DNA of 64,000 nt from Siphonobacter sp. SORGH_AS_0500 (lineage in GTDB: Bacteria > Bacteroidota > Bacteroidia > Cytophagales > Spirosomataceae): positions 186,001 through 250,000 of the forward strand of contig NZ_NHPP01000005.1 of the NCBI RefSeq assembly GCF_002838835.1, in the 5' to 3' direction. Positions within the stretch are counted from its first letter, which is position 1; every line of letters starts with the position of its first letter. The translations under genes and the position numbers were made by a program. Under the pieces are notes generated by a model. That model was not told the DNA's origin. It worked only from the letters and a program-made list of their open reading frames with translations, and made no database searches. Positions 17,783 to 26,906 of this stretch are shown in pieces.

Positions 17783-20128
17783 TCAGGAACGAACTTTAAC
17801 GTGACTTTGAATAACCTGTAATAAGGTTTCGGGTTTGAAGGGCTTTATTACTATGTCGTTCATTCCCGAGATTTTGACTTTATCCTCGATTTCAGGAATC
17901 AGATTAGCCGTTAGAGCGATGACGGGAATGGTATATCCTCGCTGACGGATGTGACGGGTAGCTTCGTATCCATCCATGATGGGCATTTGTAAATCCATCA
18001 ATACTAGCGAGGGTAACTTCTCTTCCATTTTGTCCAGGGCTTGTTGTCCGTCGGATGCCGTTTCTACCTGGGCTCCCCAGCGTTTCAGAATTCCCCGGGC
18101 TGCCAGAATATTCATGGGCTGATCGTCTACCAACAGAATGTGAAGGCCCAGCAATGGCTGAACAGGCGTTTCCACCACCTGGGTTTCCACGACGCTAATC
18201 GGATCTCCTTTCCTGAGCCATTGGATGTAAAAAAATTGAGAGCCTTCTCCCGGAGTGCTAATGAGTTGTAATTCAACAGACTGTAACTCCAGAATATGCT
18301 TGCAGATGGCTAAACCAAGCCCGGTTCCACCAAAGCTACGAGTCATCGAAGAATCTGCCTGGGTAAATCGCTCAAAAATAAGTTTCTGTTTAGCGGGATC
18401 AATGCCAATGCCCGTATCCGTAACCGAAAACTTTAGTTGAACGTCGGTATCCGTTTCACTCATCATTTCTATTCCGAGTGTTACGCTGCCTTTCTGAGTG
18501 AATTTCAGGGCGTTATGGGTCAGGTTATTCAGAACCTGTGTCGTACGGGTAGGATCGCCCAAGAGCAGATTTTTTAGCTTAGGGTCAATGGAAGTCGTTA
18601 GAGTGTTCTGTTTTTCCTGAGCGTAGGTCTGGTAACTGGCAATGCAGTTGCGGGCAATGAGGGTGGCGTCAAACGGAATGCTTTCAAACGTAACCTTTCC
18701 GGCTTCAATTTTATTGAAATCCAGAATGTCATTAATGATGTTCAGCAGATTATTGGCTGAAAACAACATCACATCCAGGTGCTGCTTCTGGTCGCTTCGG
18801 GGTTGATCGCCCAGTAACAAATACGTCATACCAATTACCGAGTTGAGGGGCGTTCGGATTTCGTGACTCATCGTACTGAGGAACTCACTTTTGGCTTTTA
18901 AACCTTCTTCTGCCTGCGATTTCGCCTGTTTTAAGGCAAAGGCAAACCGGAAAGAAAGGATCAAGGACTGCAAAAAGAAAAAAGCTATATAGCCTACAAA
19001 CAACAGAAACTTTTTAGGGGTAATGATTCCGAAATAATGTAAATTAATGATTACAAAAACCACGAGTAGAATTCCGGTACTCATCAAGGCATAATTAGCT
19101 CCCGGACGCTGGTTTCTGGCTGCCTTCAGGTAGATATAAATCGCATAACCTACGTACAGAAACGTCAGAAGTAAGAATTGATTGATGAGCTGAGTGAAGA
19201 TGACAGGAGACAGAATCAATACTCCAAGGCCCATTGCTAGACAAATACCTCTCATAGCTTTCATTACGGGATGATACACGTCTTCAGGATACAAACGGCG
19301 GGTGTATTCGACGAAAGCAGCGATGGATAAATATAGCGTCAGGTATTCCATATGAATGGAAAAACTCCAGCTCAGATTAGGGAAAAGGGTATGCAGGACA
19401 TGTAAGTCAGAACCCACGATTCGGTAGCTGTAAAAAATGCTGAACAGGGCAAAATACAGAATGGCTTTATCATGTTTGCCGAAACCAAAAAGCCCCAGGA
19501 AAAATAGTCCGCCCATGAAAAGGCAGCCTGCCAATACGAAATCCAGAGCTTTATCCTTTTCAAAAGAAGAGACAATCAACTGAGCATCTCCCAGCTCCAT
19601 TTCTCGATAGGAGCCCCCTTTAGAGTGGTGAAAATTAGCGACTTCCAATAAAATTAGGAGCGAATCCCCCGGAAAATCAGGCAATACCTGAGCCTGGGGC
19701 GACCAATAGGGAATGGTAGTTTCTTTCGAAGTTCCTGGTCGGCCACTACTCATCACCACCTGGCCATTTACGGAAATTTGATAAGCAGTATAGCAGTCAG
19801 GAATAAATAAAGCTAGTGGCGGTCGTTGGTGGGGGAGTAATACGGTCAATTCGTAGGTGGCATACCCCTGAGCCGGAACGGGTTTGCCTTTCCAGGTACT
19901 GTTATTAAAAAGCTTGGGAAAACGAATGGGTTCACTCTCTCCAGCAGGATGCTGTGGAATAAGTAACTGATGCCAGTACCATTTCCACTCTCCTCCCAAG
20001 GCAATCTCCTGATTTTTCAAATTGGTTTGGCGAAGATCCAGAATACCCTTACGAGGCTCAGGCAAAGCCCAGGCCGAATGACTCAGCACTAGTAAAATGG
20101 AAAGAAAATATAGAAAAGATCGTTTCAT
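17783..20128 (-). CDS. Hybrid sensor histidine kinase with 7TM-DISM sensor and receiver domain
   Basis: The protein has 781 residues: a signal peptide, a 7TMR-DISM-type extracellular beta domain (about 30-190), seven membrane helices (about 205-395), and a kinase core with H-box STMSHEIRTPLNSVIGM, then DTGIGIDPAKQKLIFERF and GGTGLGLAICK. The C-terminal receiver domain (about 660-775) has phosphoacceptor region LVLMDLQMPIMDGYEAT. It senses an extracellular or periplasmic carbohydrate-like signal, judged from the DISM fold. No helix-turn-helix output domain is present, so a partner regulator elsewhere is needed. I used the ATG at 20128 rather than the TTG two codons upstream. Confidence 0.92.
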   Translation of the reverse strand: MKRSFLYFLSILLVLSHSAWALPEPRKGILDLRQTNLKNQEIALGGEWKWYWHQLLIPQHPAGESEPIRFPKLFNNSTWKGKPVPAQGYATYELTVLLPHQRPPLALFIPDCYTAYQISVNGQVVMSSGRPGTSKETTIPYWSPQAQVLPDFPGDSLLILLEVANFHHSKGGSYREMELGDAQLIVSSFEKDKALDFVLAGCLFMGGLFFLGLFGFGKHDKAILYFALFSIFYSYRIVGSDLHVLHTLFPNLSWSFSIHMEYLTLYLSIAAFVEYTRRLYPEDVYHPVMKAMRGICLAMGLGVLILSPVIFTQLINQFLLLTFLYVGYAIYIYLKAARNQRPGANYALMSTGILLVVFVIINLHYFGIITPKKFLLFVGYIAFFFLQSLILSFRFAFALKQAKSQAEEGLKAKSEFLSTMSHEIRTPLNSVIGMTYLLLGDQPRSDQKQHLDVMLFSANNLLNIINDILDFNKIEAGKVTFESIPFDATLIARNCIASYQTYAQEKQNTLTTSIDPKLKNLLLGDPTRTTQVLNNLTHNALKFTQKGSVTLGIEMMSETDTDVQLKFSVTDTGIGIDPAKQKLIFERFTQADSSMTRSFGGTGLGLAICKHILELQSVELQLISTPGEGSQFFYIQWLRKGDPISVVETQVVETPVQPLLGLHILLVDDQPMNILAARGILKRWGAQVETASDGQQALDKMEEKLPSLVLMDLQMPIMDGYEATRHIRQRGYTIPVIALTANLIPEIEDKVKISGMNDIVIKPFKPETLLQVIQSHVKVRS

Positions 20129-20831
20129 TGACAAAAAATGACATTATACATTGGCGGCTGTAAATGCTTGTAAGTCAGTATTTTATAATCTAATCAGATC
20201 ATCAACAGGCGTATCATGACACATCTATAGGGATTGATAGATATAAATACGTATGACTGTTTTAATCGATCCTGACTATTTACATAGCTCAAACCGACCG
20301 GGTGTAGGTAGTGTTTACTTAAGAACTTATACTAAAAACATAGGATGAAAAAAAAAGCGATAGGTAGTAATAAAAAGTTTTAATAAAGCTGAAGATTATT
20401 GGGAAGCGGATGAGGAAGATCCTTCCTAACCGTAGTTAGTGGAATGAACCACTAGGGAGTATCATTAAAATAGACCATTGAGATCTTCTTGATGAAATTT
20501 AGTAAAGATGAGGGCATTCAAAAAACAATAGGTAATCAGCAGCGGACCTCACGGTCCTGTTACCTGCACTGTTACTTCGTAAAGCTTGATTAAAGCTTAT
20601 AATATAAATCTATAAACTTAAGGGTTTACCATTTAATATCCAAAGGGTCGTTCTTTATTAGGGGTTACTTTGGAGCTAATACATGCATTTCCACGTTCGA
20701 ATGCTGAAAATCCGGCAGACTGCGGTTTTAAATAAAGTACATTTTTTGACCTTAAGAAAAATTAATACTTTCCTCAGATCATCCTTAGATGGGTACGGTA
20801 GGTTTGCTAGCGTAATCAAATTATTACTGTT
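20129..20831. other. Long divergent intergenic region
   Basis: Seven hundred bases without a credible gene separate two divergent genes. An imperfect hairpin at 20531-20566 (AGGTAA...GGACC-tcac-GGTCC...TTACCT) is the only structure I note. The right end holds a good -7 box, listed separately. Confidence 0.4.
20799..20806 (+). promoter_or_regulatory. Candidate -7 box
   Basis: TAGGTTTG matches TAnnTTTG exactly and lies 25 bases before the ATG of the secreted protein gene at 20832. No clear -33 box is seen. Confidence 0.4.
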
Positions 20832-21542
20832 ATGAAACGCAACAACCAAATCCCATTTCTGCTTTTATTAGTTGGACTAACCGCTACGTTTACTGCCCAG
20901 GCACAACCCCCTGTAGGTCCCAGACCCGGCGGCCCTGGTCCAATGGCTCTGGCTGGTCCTCGTCCTCCGCAAACACCCGGCATTGTAGCCCTAACCAATT
21001 TGTCGGGTACGATTCAGCAATTTACCGCCAATGACGAATCTATTCTGGATGGATTTACGCTGAATACAGGTTCAAAAACAGTGGCAGTTCGGTTTCCTGC
21101 TCACCTGGGTCAGGCTATTCAGGCCGCTGGAAAACCAGGAAGTAAGCTGACCGTAACTGGCGTATCTGAGCTTACCCCCGAAGGGGTAGAGGTTTTCCGT
21201 CTGGTGAGTTTAACCAATGGACAAACGGTAGTGAATGATGCCCCACCCGCAGCTCCGGCGGTACTTCCCACGCCAAAGTCGATTAGTGTGAAAGGAAAAG
21301 TAATCGATTATCAATTAGACCCACAAGGACAGGCTACTGGACTGAAAATGAGTGACCAGACGCTCGTACGGGTGCCCCCTCACATTGCGTCTCAACTCCT
21401 GACGATTGCTCCTAAAGGAAGTACGATTTCGGTGGATGGCTATGTACGCCCGATTGGAGAAGGACAGGTTCAATTAACCAAGCAAACCGTCGTTGAGGCT
21501 TCAACAATTACAGTTAACGGACAGTCCTACTTAGTCCGCTAG
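20832..21542 (+). CDS. Secreted protein with two DUF5666-like OB-type repeats, paralogue of the protein at 23720
   Basis: The protein has 236 residues with a signal peptide ending at AQAQ and a Pro/Gly-rich linker. Two similar segments follow (about 57-130 and 150-236). Each starts with a G-x-[IV] strand (LSGTIQQFTANDESILDGFTL; VKGKVIDYQLDPQGQATGLK), then a VRxPxH motif, then a G-containing strand pair. The final SITVNGQSYL-like ending recurs in the paralogue at 23720-24424. The pattern resembles DUF5666-type beta-barrels in periplasmic proteins. The role is unknown. It lies 160 bases from, and points at, the two-component operon. Confidence 0.7.
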   Translation: MKRNNQIPFLLLLVGLTATFTAQAQPPVGPRPGGPGPMALAGPRPPQTPGIVALTNLSGTIQQFTANDESILDGFTLNTGSKTVAVRFPAHLGQAIQAAGKPGSKLTVTGVSELTPEGVEVFRLVSLTNGQTVVNDAPPAAPAVLPTPKSISVKGKVIDYQLDPQGQATGLKMSDQTLVRVPPHIASQLLTIAPKGSTISVDGYVRPIGEGQVQLTKQTVVEASTITVNGQSYLVR

Positions 21543-21572
21543 TAGTAAAACAGTAAAGCTTCTCATTCTTGA

Positions 21573-21624
21573 TAAGATTCATCGGATTCACGTTACAGAA
21601 CCAACGTGAATCCGATGAATCTTA
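21573..21624. terminator. Convergent 22-bp hairpin terminator
   Basis: Perfect 22-base arms (21573-21594 and 21603-21624) flank an 8-base loop between the rightward secreted-protein gene and the leftward kinase gene. It probably ends transcription from both sides. Confidence 0.75.
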
Positions 21625-21700
21625 CGTGTATATTATTACTCAGGCTGCTCTCATTCATGAATCAGAGTAGGCTGAAACTCGCTTTTAATTGAAGTTGGCT

Positions 21701-23032
21701 TTAGCCTTTTTTAAAGGAGATTTCAGCCCGAAACGTATTATCTTTTGCGGCTAGCATGAGGGAGCCCCCCATCAACCGAATAATCTGATGGCTGATCCAG
21801 AGACCTAAGCCATAGCCGTCATGTCGGCTATCGACCTGATAAAACTCTCGGGTCAACCGATCAGGATCGGGAATGGGAACATTTGTCAGGTTAGTTATTG
21901 ACCAGATAATTAGTTCATTGTCAGTAGAAATGCGTAAATCGAGCTGGGTATTGGGTTGGGCGTATTTAACCGCATTGTCCAGTAAATTCAATAATACATT
22001 CGTCAACTTATCCAGATCGGCCTGAATGGTGAAGGAGGGGGTGGTATCATCTAAATGAATCGCCAGGTAAAGCTGCCGCTGATTAATGGATGAGTGATAC
22101 CGCTCCATCAGATGCAGCGTCAGGTCATCCAGTTCAATGGGTTCGTGGCGAAGTTGCAGCGTACCGGCACGCAGTTGGCTCATGGCCAGTAAATCATCTA
22201 CCAGGCGACTCAATCGACGTAACTCCGATAGTTGACTAGCTAAAAAACGGCGATCCTGATCTTGAGTTGCTTCCCGCTGGGCCACTTCAATTTCAGTACG
22301 TAAAATGCTGAGTGGGGTACGTAATTCGTGTGAAGCCGCCGCAAAAAAGTTATGCTGGGTATCGATAGCCTGCCGAATGCGAGCGAGCATATCGTTAATC
22401 GTATCAGCTAATTCCTGTAGTTCGTCATTAGAGTTTGGCGTTGGAATGGGGGTAACCTCGTCGGCCAGATTGACGGAACGAGCCGATTTAATGATCGTTT
22501 TCAGCGGTTGTAACAGCCAGCCACTCAACCACCAGGCTCCCAGCCCGGATAGGATCATACTCAGTAGTAAAGAACTAATGAGTAACCAGCCAATGGACAG
22601 GAGTTGATGAGCCAGGGGCTGGTTGCTGTGCCCAACAACAGTGGTTAGTTTTCCGTAGCCGCCTTCAACGCTTCGAATGTAACGAGCCAGTTGAAACGTA
22701 TCTGATTGAAAGACAGCCTTACTCCCCAGATTAGGGGCAGAAGCGGGAAATGTCGGAGACTGATAGAGCCGTCTGGCGACTCCCCCGGTGGTGTACCAGA
22801 GTGATATAACTTCCCCCCGGTCCGGCAAGGGAATGACCAGCGGGTAGAGAGATGTCCTTTCGGATAGCCGGGTTGCCCGGTCGGTTAAGGACCGATTTTC
22901 CTGCTGAATCAATACTTTTTTTACTTCATAGAACACGTAGGTAGCAGCTCCGGCAAATCCCAGGAAAAAAGTAATCCCGAATACCAGACCTATTTTTAAT
23001 CGAATGCTCCGAACGGGCCTTATCAATGCCAT
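21701..23032 (-). CDS. Sensor histidine kinase (HAMP, HisKA, HATPase)
   Basis: The protein has 443 residues: an N-terminal membrane helix (LKIGLVFGITFFLGFAGA), a periplasmic loop of about 130 residues, a second helix, a HAMP domain, then H-box FFAAASHELRTPLSIL and ATPase motifs NLLDNAVKYAQ and DGYGLGLWISHQI. The start is the ATG at 23032, four bases after the stop of the response regulator gene; longer in-frame starts would run into that gene. It pairs with the OmpR-type regulator in the same operon. The periplasmic loop shows no recognised sensor domain. Confidence 0.92.
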   Translation of the reverse strand: MALIRPVRSIRLKIGLVFGITFFLGFAGAATYVFYEVKKVLIQQENRSLTDRATRLSERTSLYPLVIPLPDRGEVISLWYTTGGVARRLYQSPTFPASAPNLGSKAVFQSDTFQLARYIRSVEGGYGKLTTVVGHSNQPLAHQLLSIGWLLISSLLLSMILSGLGAWWLSGWLLQPLKTIIKSARSVNLADEVTPIPTPNSNDELQELADTINDMLARIRQAIDTQHNFFAAASHELRTPLSILRTEIEVAQREATQDQDRRFLASQLSELRRLSRLVDDLLAMSQLRAGTLQLRHEPIELDDLTLHLMERYHSSINQRQLYLAIHLDDTTPSFTIQADLDKLTNVLLNLLDNAVKYAQPNTQLDLRISTDNELIIWSITNLTNVPIPDPDRLTREFYQVDSRHDGYGLGLWISHQIIRLMGGSLMLAAKDNTFRAEISFKKG

Positions 23033-23036
23033 AGAT

Positions 23037-23720
23037 TTAGTTCGTTTCAAGCTTCCCCCGGAGTCGGTATCCAACCCCAACGACCGTTTCGAGTAAAGGA
23101 ATCGAAAACCCCCGGTCAATCTTTTTGCGAAGCTGGTGCACATGAACTTCCACGACGTTACTACCCCGGTCAAAATCCGACTCCCATACTTTTTCGGTTA
23201 ACTGTGCCTTCGTGATGACCCGCCCGGCCTGACGCATCAACTGCTCCAGCAATTGATATTCGCGGGGGGTCAAGGCAATCGATTGGCCCGCCCGACTTAC
23301 CTGCCGACTGGCAAGATCCATCGTCAGATCTTCGACTCTCCACACGGGAAGTCTGCTTCCAGCATGATTACGTTGAACCGTTCGAATGCGAGCTAATAGC
23401 TCGTCAAGTTCGAACGGTTTACGCAGGTAATCGACTGCCCCTAGATCCAGTCCTTCAACTACGTGCTTGGACTGATTGAGGGCACTCAGGATCATCACGG
23501 GGACTTCAATGCCAAAGGCCCGCAGCGTACGCAGTACATCGAAACCAGTTGTACCGGGTAACATCAGATCTAGCAAAATCAAATCATATCCCCCAACTGC
23601 GGCCATTTCCAGACCCGTCGCCGCTGATAAGGCTATGTCTACCGTGTAACCAGCCTGCCGAAGTCCTTTTTGCAGGTGTAGGACTAATTTTTCTTCGTCG
23701 TCGATCAGCAATATTTTCAT
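23037..23720 (-). CDS. OmpR/PhoB-family response regulator
   Basis: The protein has 227 residues. The receiver domain has MKILLIDDEEKLVLHL, the phosphoacceptor region DLILLDLMLPGTTGFD and the conserved lysine in DYLRKPFELDELLAR. The C-terminal winged helix ends with VVEVHVHQLRKKID and VVGVGYRL, typical of OmpR-type DNA binding. It is flanked by the secreted protein gene (one-base overlap) and the cognate kinase gene. Confidence 0.95.
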   Translation of the reverse strand: MKILLIDDEEKLVLHLQKGLRQAGYTVDIALSAATGLEMAAVGGYDLILLDLMLPGTTGFDVLRTLRAFGIEVPVMILSALNQSKHVVEGLDLGAVDYLRKPFELDELLARIRTVQRNHAGSRLPVWRVEDLTMDLASRQVSRAGQSIALTPREYQLLEQLMRQAGRVITKAQLTEKVWESDFDRGSNVVEVHVHQLRKKIDRGFSIPLLETVVGVGYRLRGKLETN

Positions 23721-24424
23721 TAAAGTGCAAACGTTTGGCCGTGAATGGTTAAAGAAGTCGGGTGTAGTAAAGGGCGGCCCGTCCGATTAACAAAGCCATC
23801 AGACATTCGCTCGAATCCGGTAACTCTCAACCGTTGGGCTCCCACGAGCAGAGCACTAATTTGTTCGGACTGGTGAGGTTTTAATTCGATTAAGTATTTG
23901 TTGGTTAGTAAAGCTATTAATCGGCCCTGCTCATCGTGTATTTGCCCTACCAGTGGTCCCTCTGACTGAACCAGCGGCCCTGATTGAGGTAGGGGAGAAG
24001 GAAGATCAGAGATCGATAAGGTGGTTTTTAAACGTTGATTTTGCAACCGAATTAAGCGAAAGGCCGGAATAACGGACTGATTCTTCCGTGTGGGTTTAGC
24101 TAGAACGGGTCCGGGGTGCGGTGGTCCATTAGGGCTGGGATCAAGATCAACCTTAACCTGTTGTCCGATTGCCGCCTGTCGGCGAATCCGGGCGGCTGTG
24201 TGAGGTGGAAAAAATACATCCACTTCACCCCCTTTTGAAGGCTTCAGGCGAAGCCCGTTATAATCACCAATCTGGTTGTATAAGTAGTCAAGTACCCGAC
24301 CCGAAACGGACGTAACGGTTTGAGCCTCCGCCTCTCCCAGCATGATAAGCAGTAAAAAACAGGGCAGAAAAAATGACACGAATTTCCGGTAGGTATTTAT
24401 AAGTGGGCGGGGTTGAAAAAACAT
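23720..24424 (-). CDS. Secreted protein, first gene of the two-component operon; paralogue of the protein at 20832
   Basis: The protein has 234 residues with a signal peptide ending near GEAEAQ. The mature part has the same two-segment plan as the protein at 20832-21542: VSGRVLDYLYNQIGDYNGL, VFFPPHTAARI, and a final SLTIHGQTFAL matching TITVNGQSYL. The stop overlaps the response-regulator start by one base, so the gene is part of the signalling operon. It may be the periplasmic signal-modifying partner of the kinase, which is inference. It also resembles Cu/heavy-metal-type periplasmic accessory proteins only in being small and secreted. Confidence 0.7.
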   Translation of the reverse strand: MFFQPRPLINTYRKFVSFFLPCFLLLIMLGEAEAQTVTSVSGRVLDYLYNQIGDYNGLRLKPSKGGEVDVFFPPHTAARIRRQAAIGQQVKVDLDPSPNGPPHPGPVLAKPTRKNQSVIPAFRLIRLQNQRLKTTLSISDLPSPLPQSGPLVQSEGPLVGQIHDEQGRLIALLTNKYLIELKPHQSEQISALLVGAQRLRVTGFERMSDGFVNRTGRPLLHPTSLTIHGQTFAL

Positions 24425-24876
24425 TTGATGAAGTGTCTTTTATAGAATAGTTAATGAAAGGCTAAATATCGAACGAAAATTAGTGTACCTGGTGAGCTAT
24501 TCAAAGCTCTGATGACTTGTCAAATCTTCTTTAATGAGATACCTACTATAACTCCTATTTTCATAAGCGTGATGGTAATCTGATGATCGGGATAAGCGTT
24601 ATGCCGGGTATTAACGCTTTTGAACCGGGTGAATCTTCACTAGCCAACTAAAAAAGGGTTGGTACTTGCGGCGAGAACCCTGCCAGAAATAAGATTCTTT
24701 TCATAGCTAAAAGTTTAGAGATAGAACATGACTTTGTTAGTTGGGTACTCAATGTTAGACGTTTTAAACGTCTAGAAGGGTTACTGAAAATACATTATAC
24801 ACGAAATAGGCTTCCTCTAAAAGGGGAAGCCTATCAACCTATTAAACTAAATAAAATAAAACGCGTTGAGATTCAA
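24425..24876. other. Intergenic region with a 19-nt palindrome
   Basis: No gene is credible here. TAGACGTTTTAAACGTCTA at 24756-24774 is a perfect palindrome and may be an operator, although it is far from either start. A terminator for the cytochrome c operon lies at 24806-24834. The promoter of the secreted protein/two-component operon should be just right of 24424. Confidence 0.45.
24806..24834 (-). terminator. Terminator of cytochrome c/SCO1 operon
   Basis: Ten-base arms ATAGGCTTCC and GGAAGCCTAT flank a 9-base loop, 43 bases after the cytochrome c stop. Confidence 0.7.
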
Positions 24877-25203
24877 TTACTTCTTTGAAACAGTCAGTGA
24901 GTTAATCCACCTGGCTACTTTTAAAGCCTCTTCTTTGGGCACCTGCGGCATGGGGGACATCGGAGGGTAGCTGGGCCAGTGCGAAGGGTCAGGTTTGTGG
25001 ATTAAAGCCACGATTTGCTCGGGCTTGTATTTTTTCCTGGCTACTTCTTTATACGCGGGGCCTACCACTCGGGTATCTATCTGATGACAAGTTAGACAGG
25101 CGTATTTTTGCAAAATCTTTTCTACGTCGGCGGGTGGTTTGCTTTGGGCAGCGGCGGGTAGACTGCTGAATAGACCAATGACAAGAATAAATCGGATGTT
25201 CAT
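24877..25203 (-). CDS. Small periplasmic cytochrome c
   Basis: The protein has 108 residues: a signal peptide (MNIRFILVIGLFSSLPAAAQ), one heme-binding CLTCH motif at about residue 35, GPAYKEVARKK as in class I cytochrome c, and a likely axial methionine in YPPMSPMP. It follows the SCO1 gene closely and is probably an electron carrier for a terminal oxidase or copper-dependent enzyme. Confidence 0.9.
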   Translation of the reverse strand: MNIRFILVIGLFSSLPAAAQSKPPADVEKILQKYACLTCHQIDTRVVGPAYKEVARKKYKPEQIVALIHKPDPSHWPSYPPMSPMPQVPKEEALKVARWINSLTVSKK

Positions 25204-25213
25204 GCTATTTCAA

Positions 25214-25825
25214 TTAGTTAGGAAACTCTTTTTTCAAAAGGGCGATGGCTTCAATGGTCTGTTGGGTGCCTTCGTCGGAAGTCCCATCAAACAGTCCCCT
25301 GACGTGACCATTAGGGTCCACGAGTATAAAGTGACCACTGTGAATATAACCGCCGGGTTGGGTCGAATCCTGCTGTGCGGTAATCAGGTAATGTTTCTCA
25401 CCTAGTTCGTAAATCTTTTTCCGATCCCCGGTTACAAACTGCCAGCGGGTATCCACGACTCCCAAATCAAGGGCATATCGCTTTAAGATGGCGGGGGTAT
25501 CATGATCGGGATCAATGGTGTGCGAAAGCAGTTGGATCGTAGTAGCTTTATAGACCTTTAACAGATTGCGTTTCATGATCGGGCAGATCGTGGGACACGT
25601 GGTAAAGAAAAAATCAGCTACGTAGATTTTCCCCTTCAGATCGCGTTGCCTTACCGTATCGCCGTTTTGATTAACGAAGCTAAAATCAGGAATGCTGGGA
25701 TATACCTGCGTAAGTTTACCATTCACCTCAACCTCGTGAGGAGTACCCAATAGGGGGAGTTTCGCCTCTTCTGAATGGCAGGAGGGTAAAAGAGCCATTA
25801 GAAAAACGTAAAGTAGCTTTCTCAT
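25214..25825 (-). CDS. SCO1/SenC-family copper chaperone lipoprotein
   Basis: The protein has 203 residues. A lipobox (LLPSCHSE) marks a lipoprotein. The copper motif CPTICP occurs in FFFTTCPTICPIMKRN, and the conserved distal histidine lies in LSHTIDPDHDTP. SCO proteins deliver copper to the CuA site of cytochrome oxidase or act as thiol-disulfide oxidoreductases. The gene overlaps the stop of the small lipoprotein upstream (ATGA) and precedes cytochrome c. Confidence 0.93.
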   Translation of the reverse strand: MRKLLYVFLMALLPSCHSEEAKLPLLGTPHEVEVNGKLTQVYPSIPDFSFVNQNGDTVRQRDLKGKIYVADFFFTTCPTICPIMKRNLLKVYKATTIQLLSHTIDPDHDTPAILKRYALDLGVVDTRWQFVTGDRKKIYELGEKHYLITAQQDSTQPGGYIHSGHFILVDPNGHVRGLFDGTSDEGTQQTIEAIALLKKEFPN

Positions 25826-26250
25826 GGTCGAAAAGTTTGAGCGTCCGTAATACTCTTCTGCATTTGATCCCTCACCGTTTCAATGGCTTTTTTCTGGTTT
25901 TGCAGATACAGATCGGCCTGTTTTGCCTCTAGTTTGGTTAATGTATCGGCGTTGTATTCGTGCATCCAGTGCATCATGGCCTGATCAGCCCCTTTGAGGT
26001 TAGCAATCAGGCGTTGTAGCTGGCTTTGACGAGATATTAACGCGGAATCAGCGGGATGGTCTGCCAACAAGCTATCCGTCTTGGTCAGCTCTAGTGTTAG
26101 GGTTTCCTGCAAGTCCATAAGTTCACTCATGCGGGGCATAATGCTGTCATGAATAGCCATGACTTCATCTTTCAAAGCCGTCTTCTTTTCCGAGCAACTG
26201 CTTAGAAACAAGCCTCCGATTAAGGTGATAAAGAAGAAAATAGTTTTCAT
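25822..26250 (-). CDS. Small lipoprotein of unknown function upstream of SCO1
   Basis: The protein has 142 residues from the ATG at 26250, with a lipoprotein signal (MKTIFFFITLIGGLFLSSCS). The mature part is helical and rich in Met, Asp and Gln (MAIHDSIMPRMSELMDLQ, QAMMHWMHEYNAD). The MxxWM and repeated Met/His suggest possible metal handling, which suits its overlap with the SCO1 gene, but I do not recognise a named family. An earlier in-frame ATG at 26322 would spoil the signal peptide. Confidence 0.75.
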   Translation of the reverse strand: MKTIFFFITLIGGLFLSSCSEKKTALKDEVMAIHDSIMPRMSELMDLQETLTLELTKTDSLLADHPADSALISRQSQLQRLIANLKGADQAMMHWMHEYNADTLTKLEAKQADLYLQNQKKAIETVRDQMQKSITDAQTFRP

Positions 26251-26398
26251 TAGAAAAGTATAAAAATGGATTCTGAAATTCGGATGGTTCGAAAAGTTCC
26301 GTCCGTAAGAATTTATGATCAAAAGGATATCCTGCGACTCCAGTGGGCTCGCGAGTGGAACACTCTGTTTTGCACCGGAATGTTCCTGATTTCTTCCA

Positions 26399-26884
26399 CT
26401 AGCGTACGGTAATGGCTAACTTATAAGCATATACGTACCCTGTGTTCGGGAGAATCCCGAACAGGAAGAATAAGCACAGATAGTAGGGACGTTTAAGGCC
26501 TGGGGGGACGGAAAAGGCCGTTTTTTTCAGCCGAAGGAAAGAAACGATGATAGAAAAAGGGAACGGTACTGCCGTAGACTCGAAGTCCGGGGCTTCGAAG
26601 GTAAACTGCCAGTGGCTAAGTTGATCAGGGACTTCCAGAACCTGCGTTAGTAAACGCTGACTAGCTTCTTTTTCCTGCGATTCCTGAGTGGCTTTGAGTT
26701 TTTTAGCCAGGTAACACTTGCCATCGCAGTGTAGCTCGGGTCGGTTTCTGTTTTCGCAGTAATATTTAATAATATAGTCTTTACGAAGTTCAAAGTCCAT
26801 CAAAATCGCAGGCACCACCAATGCCCTCACCAGCAATAAGCCAGTCAGAAAAATGACGCTGATGGATTTAACAAATGGACTCAT
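26399..26884 (-). CDS. Membrane-anchored protein with HCDGKCYLAKKL motif (copy 1)
   Basis: The protein has 161 residues. An N-terminal hydrophobic helix (SVIFLTGLLLVRALVVPAIL) precedes a conserved block with three cysteines: YYCENRNRPELHCDGKCYLAKKLKATQ. The C-terminus is weakly hydrophobic. A clear paralogue lies at 30784-31179 on the other side of the siderophore receptor gene. The cysteine block suggests metal binding. I know of no named function; the location between PepSY and metal-linked genes suggests a role in iron or copper uptake. Confidence 0.75.
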   Translation of the reverse strand: MSPFVKSISVIFLTGLLLVRALVVPAILMDFELRKDYIIKYYCENRNRPELHCDGKCYLAKKLKATQESQEKEASQRLLTQVLEVPDQLSHWQFTFEAPDFESTAVPFPFSIIVSFLRLKKTAFSVPPGLKRPYYLCLFFLFGILPNTGYVYAYKLAITVR

Positions 26885-26906
26885 AGCTCTAGTAGTTAAA
26901 GCATCG

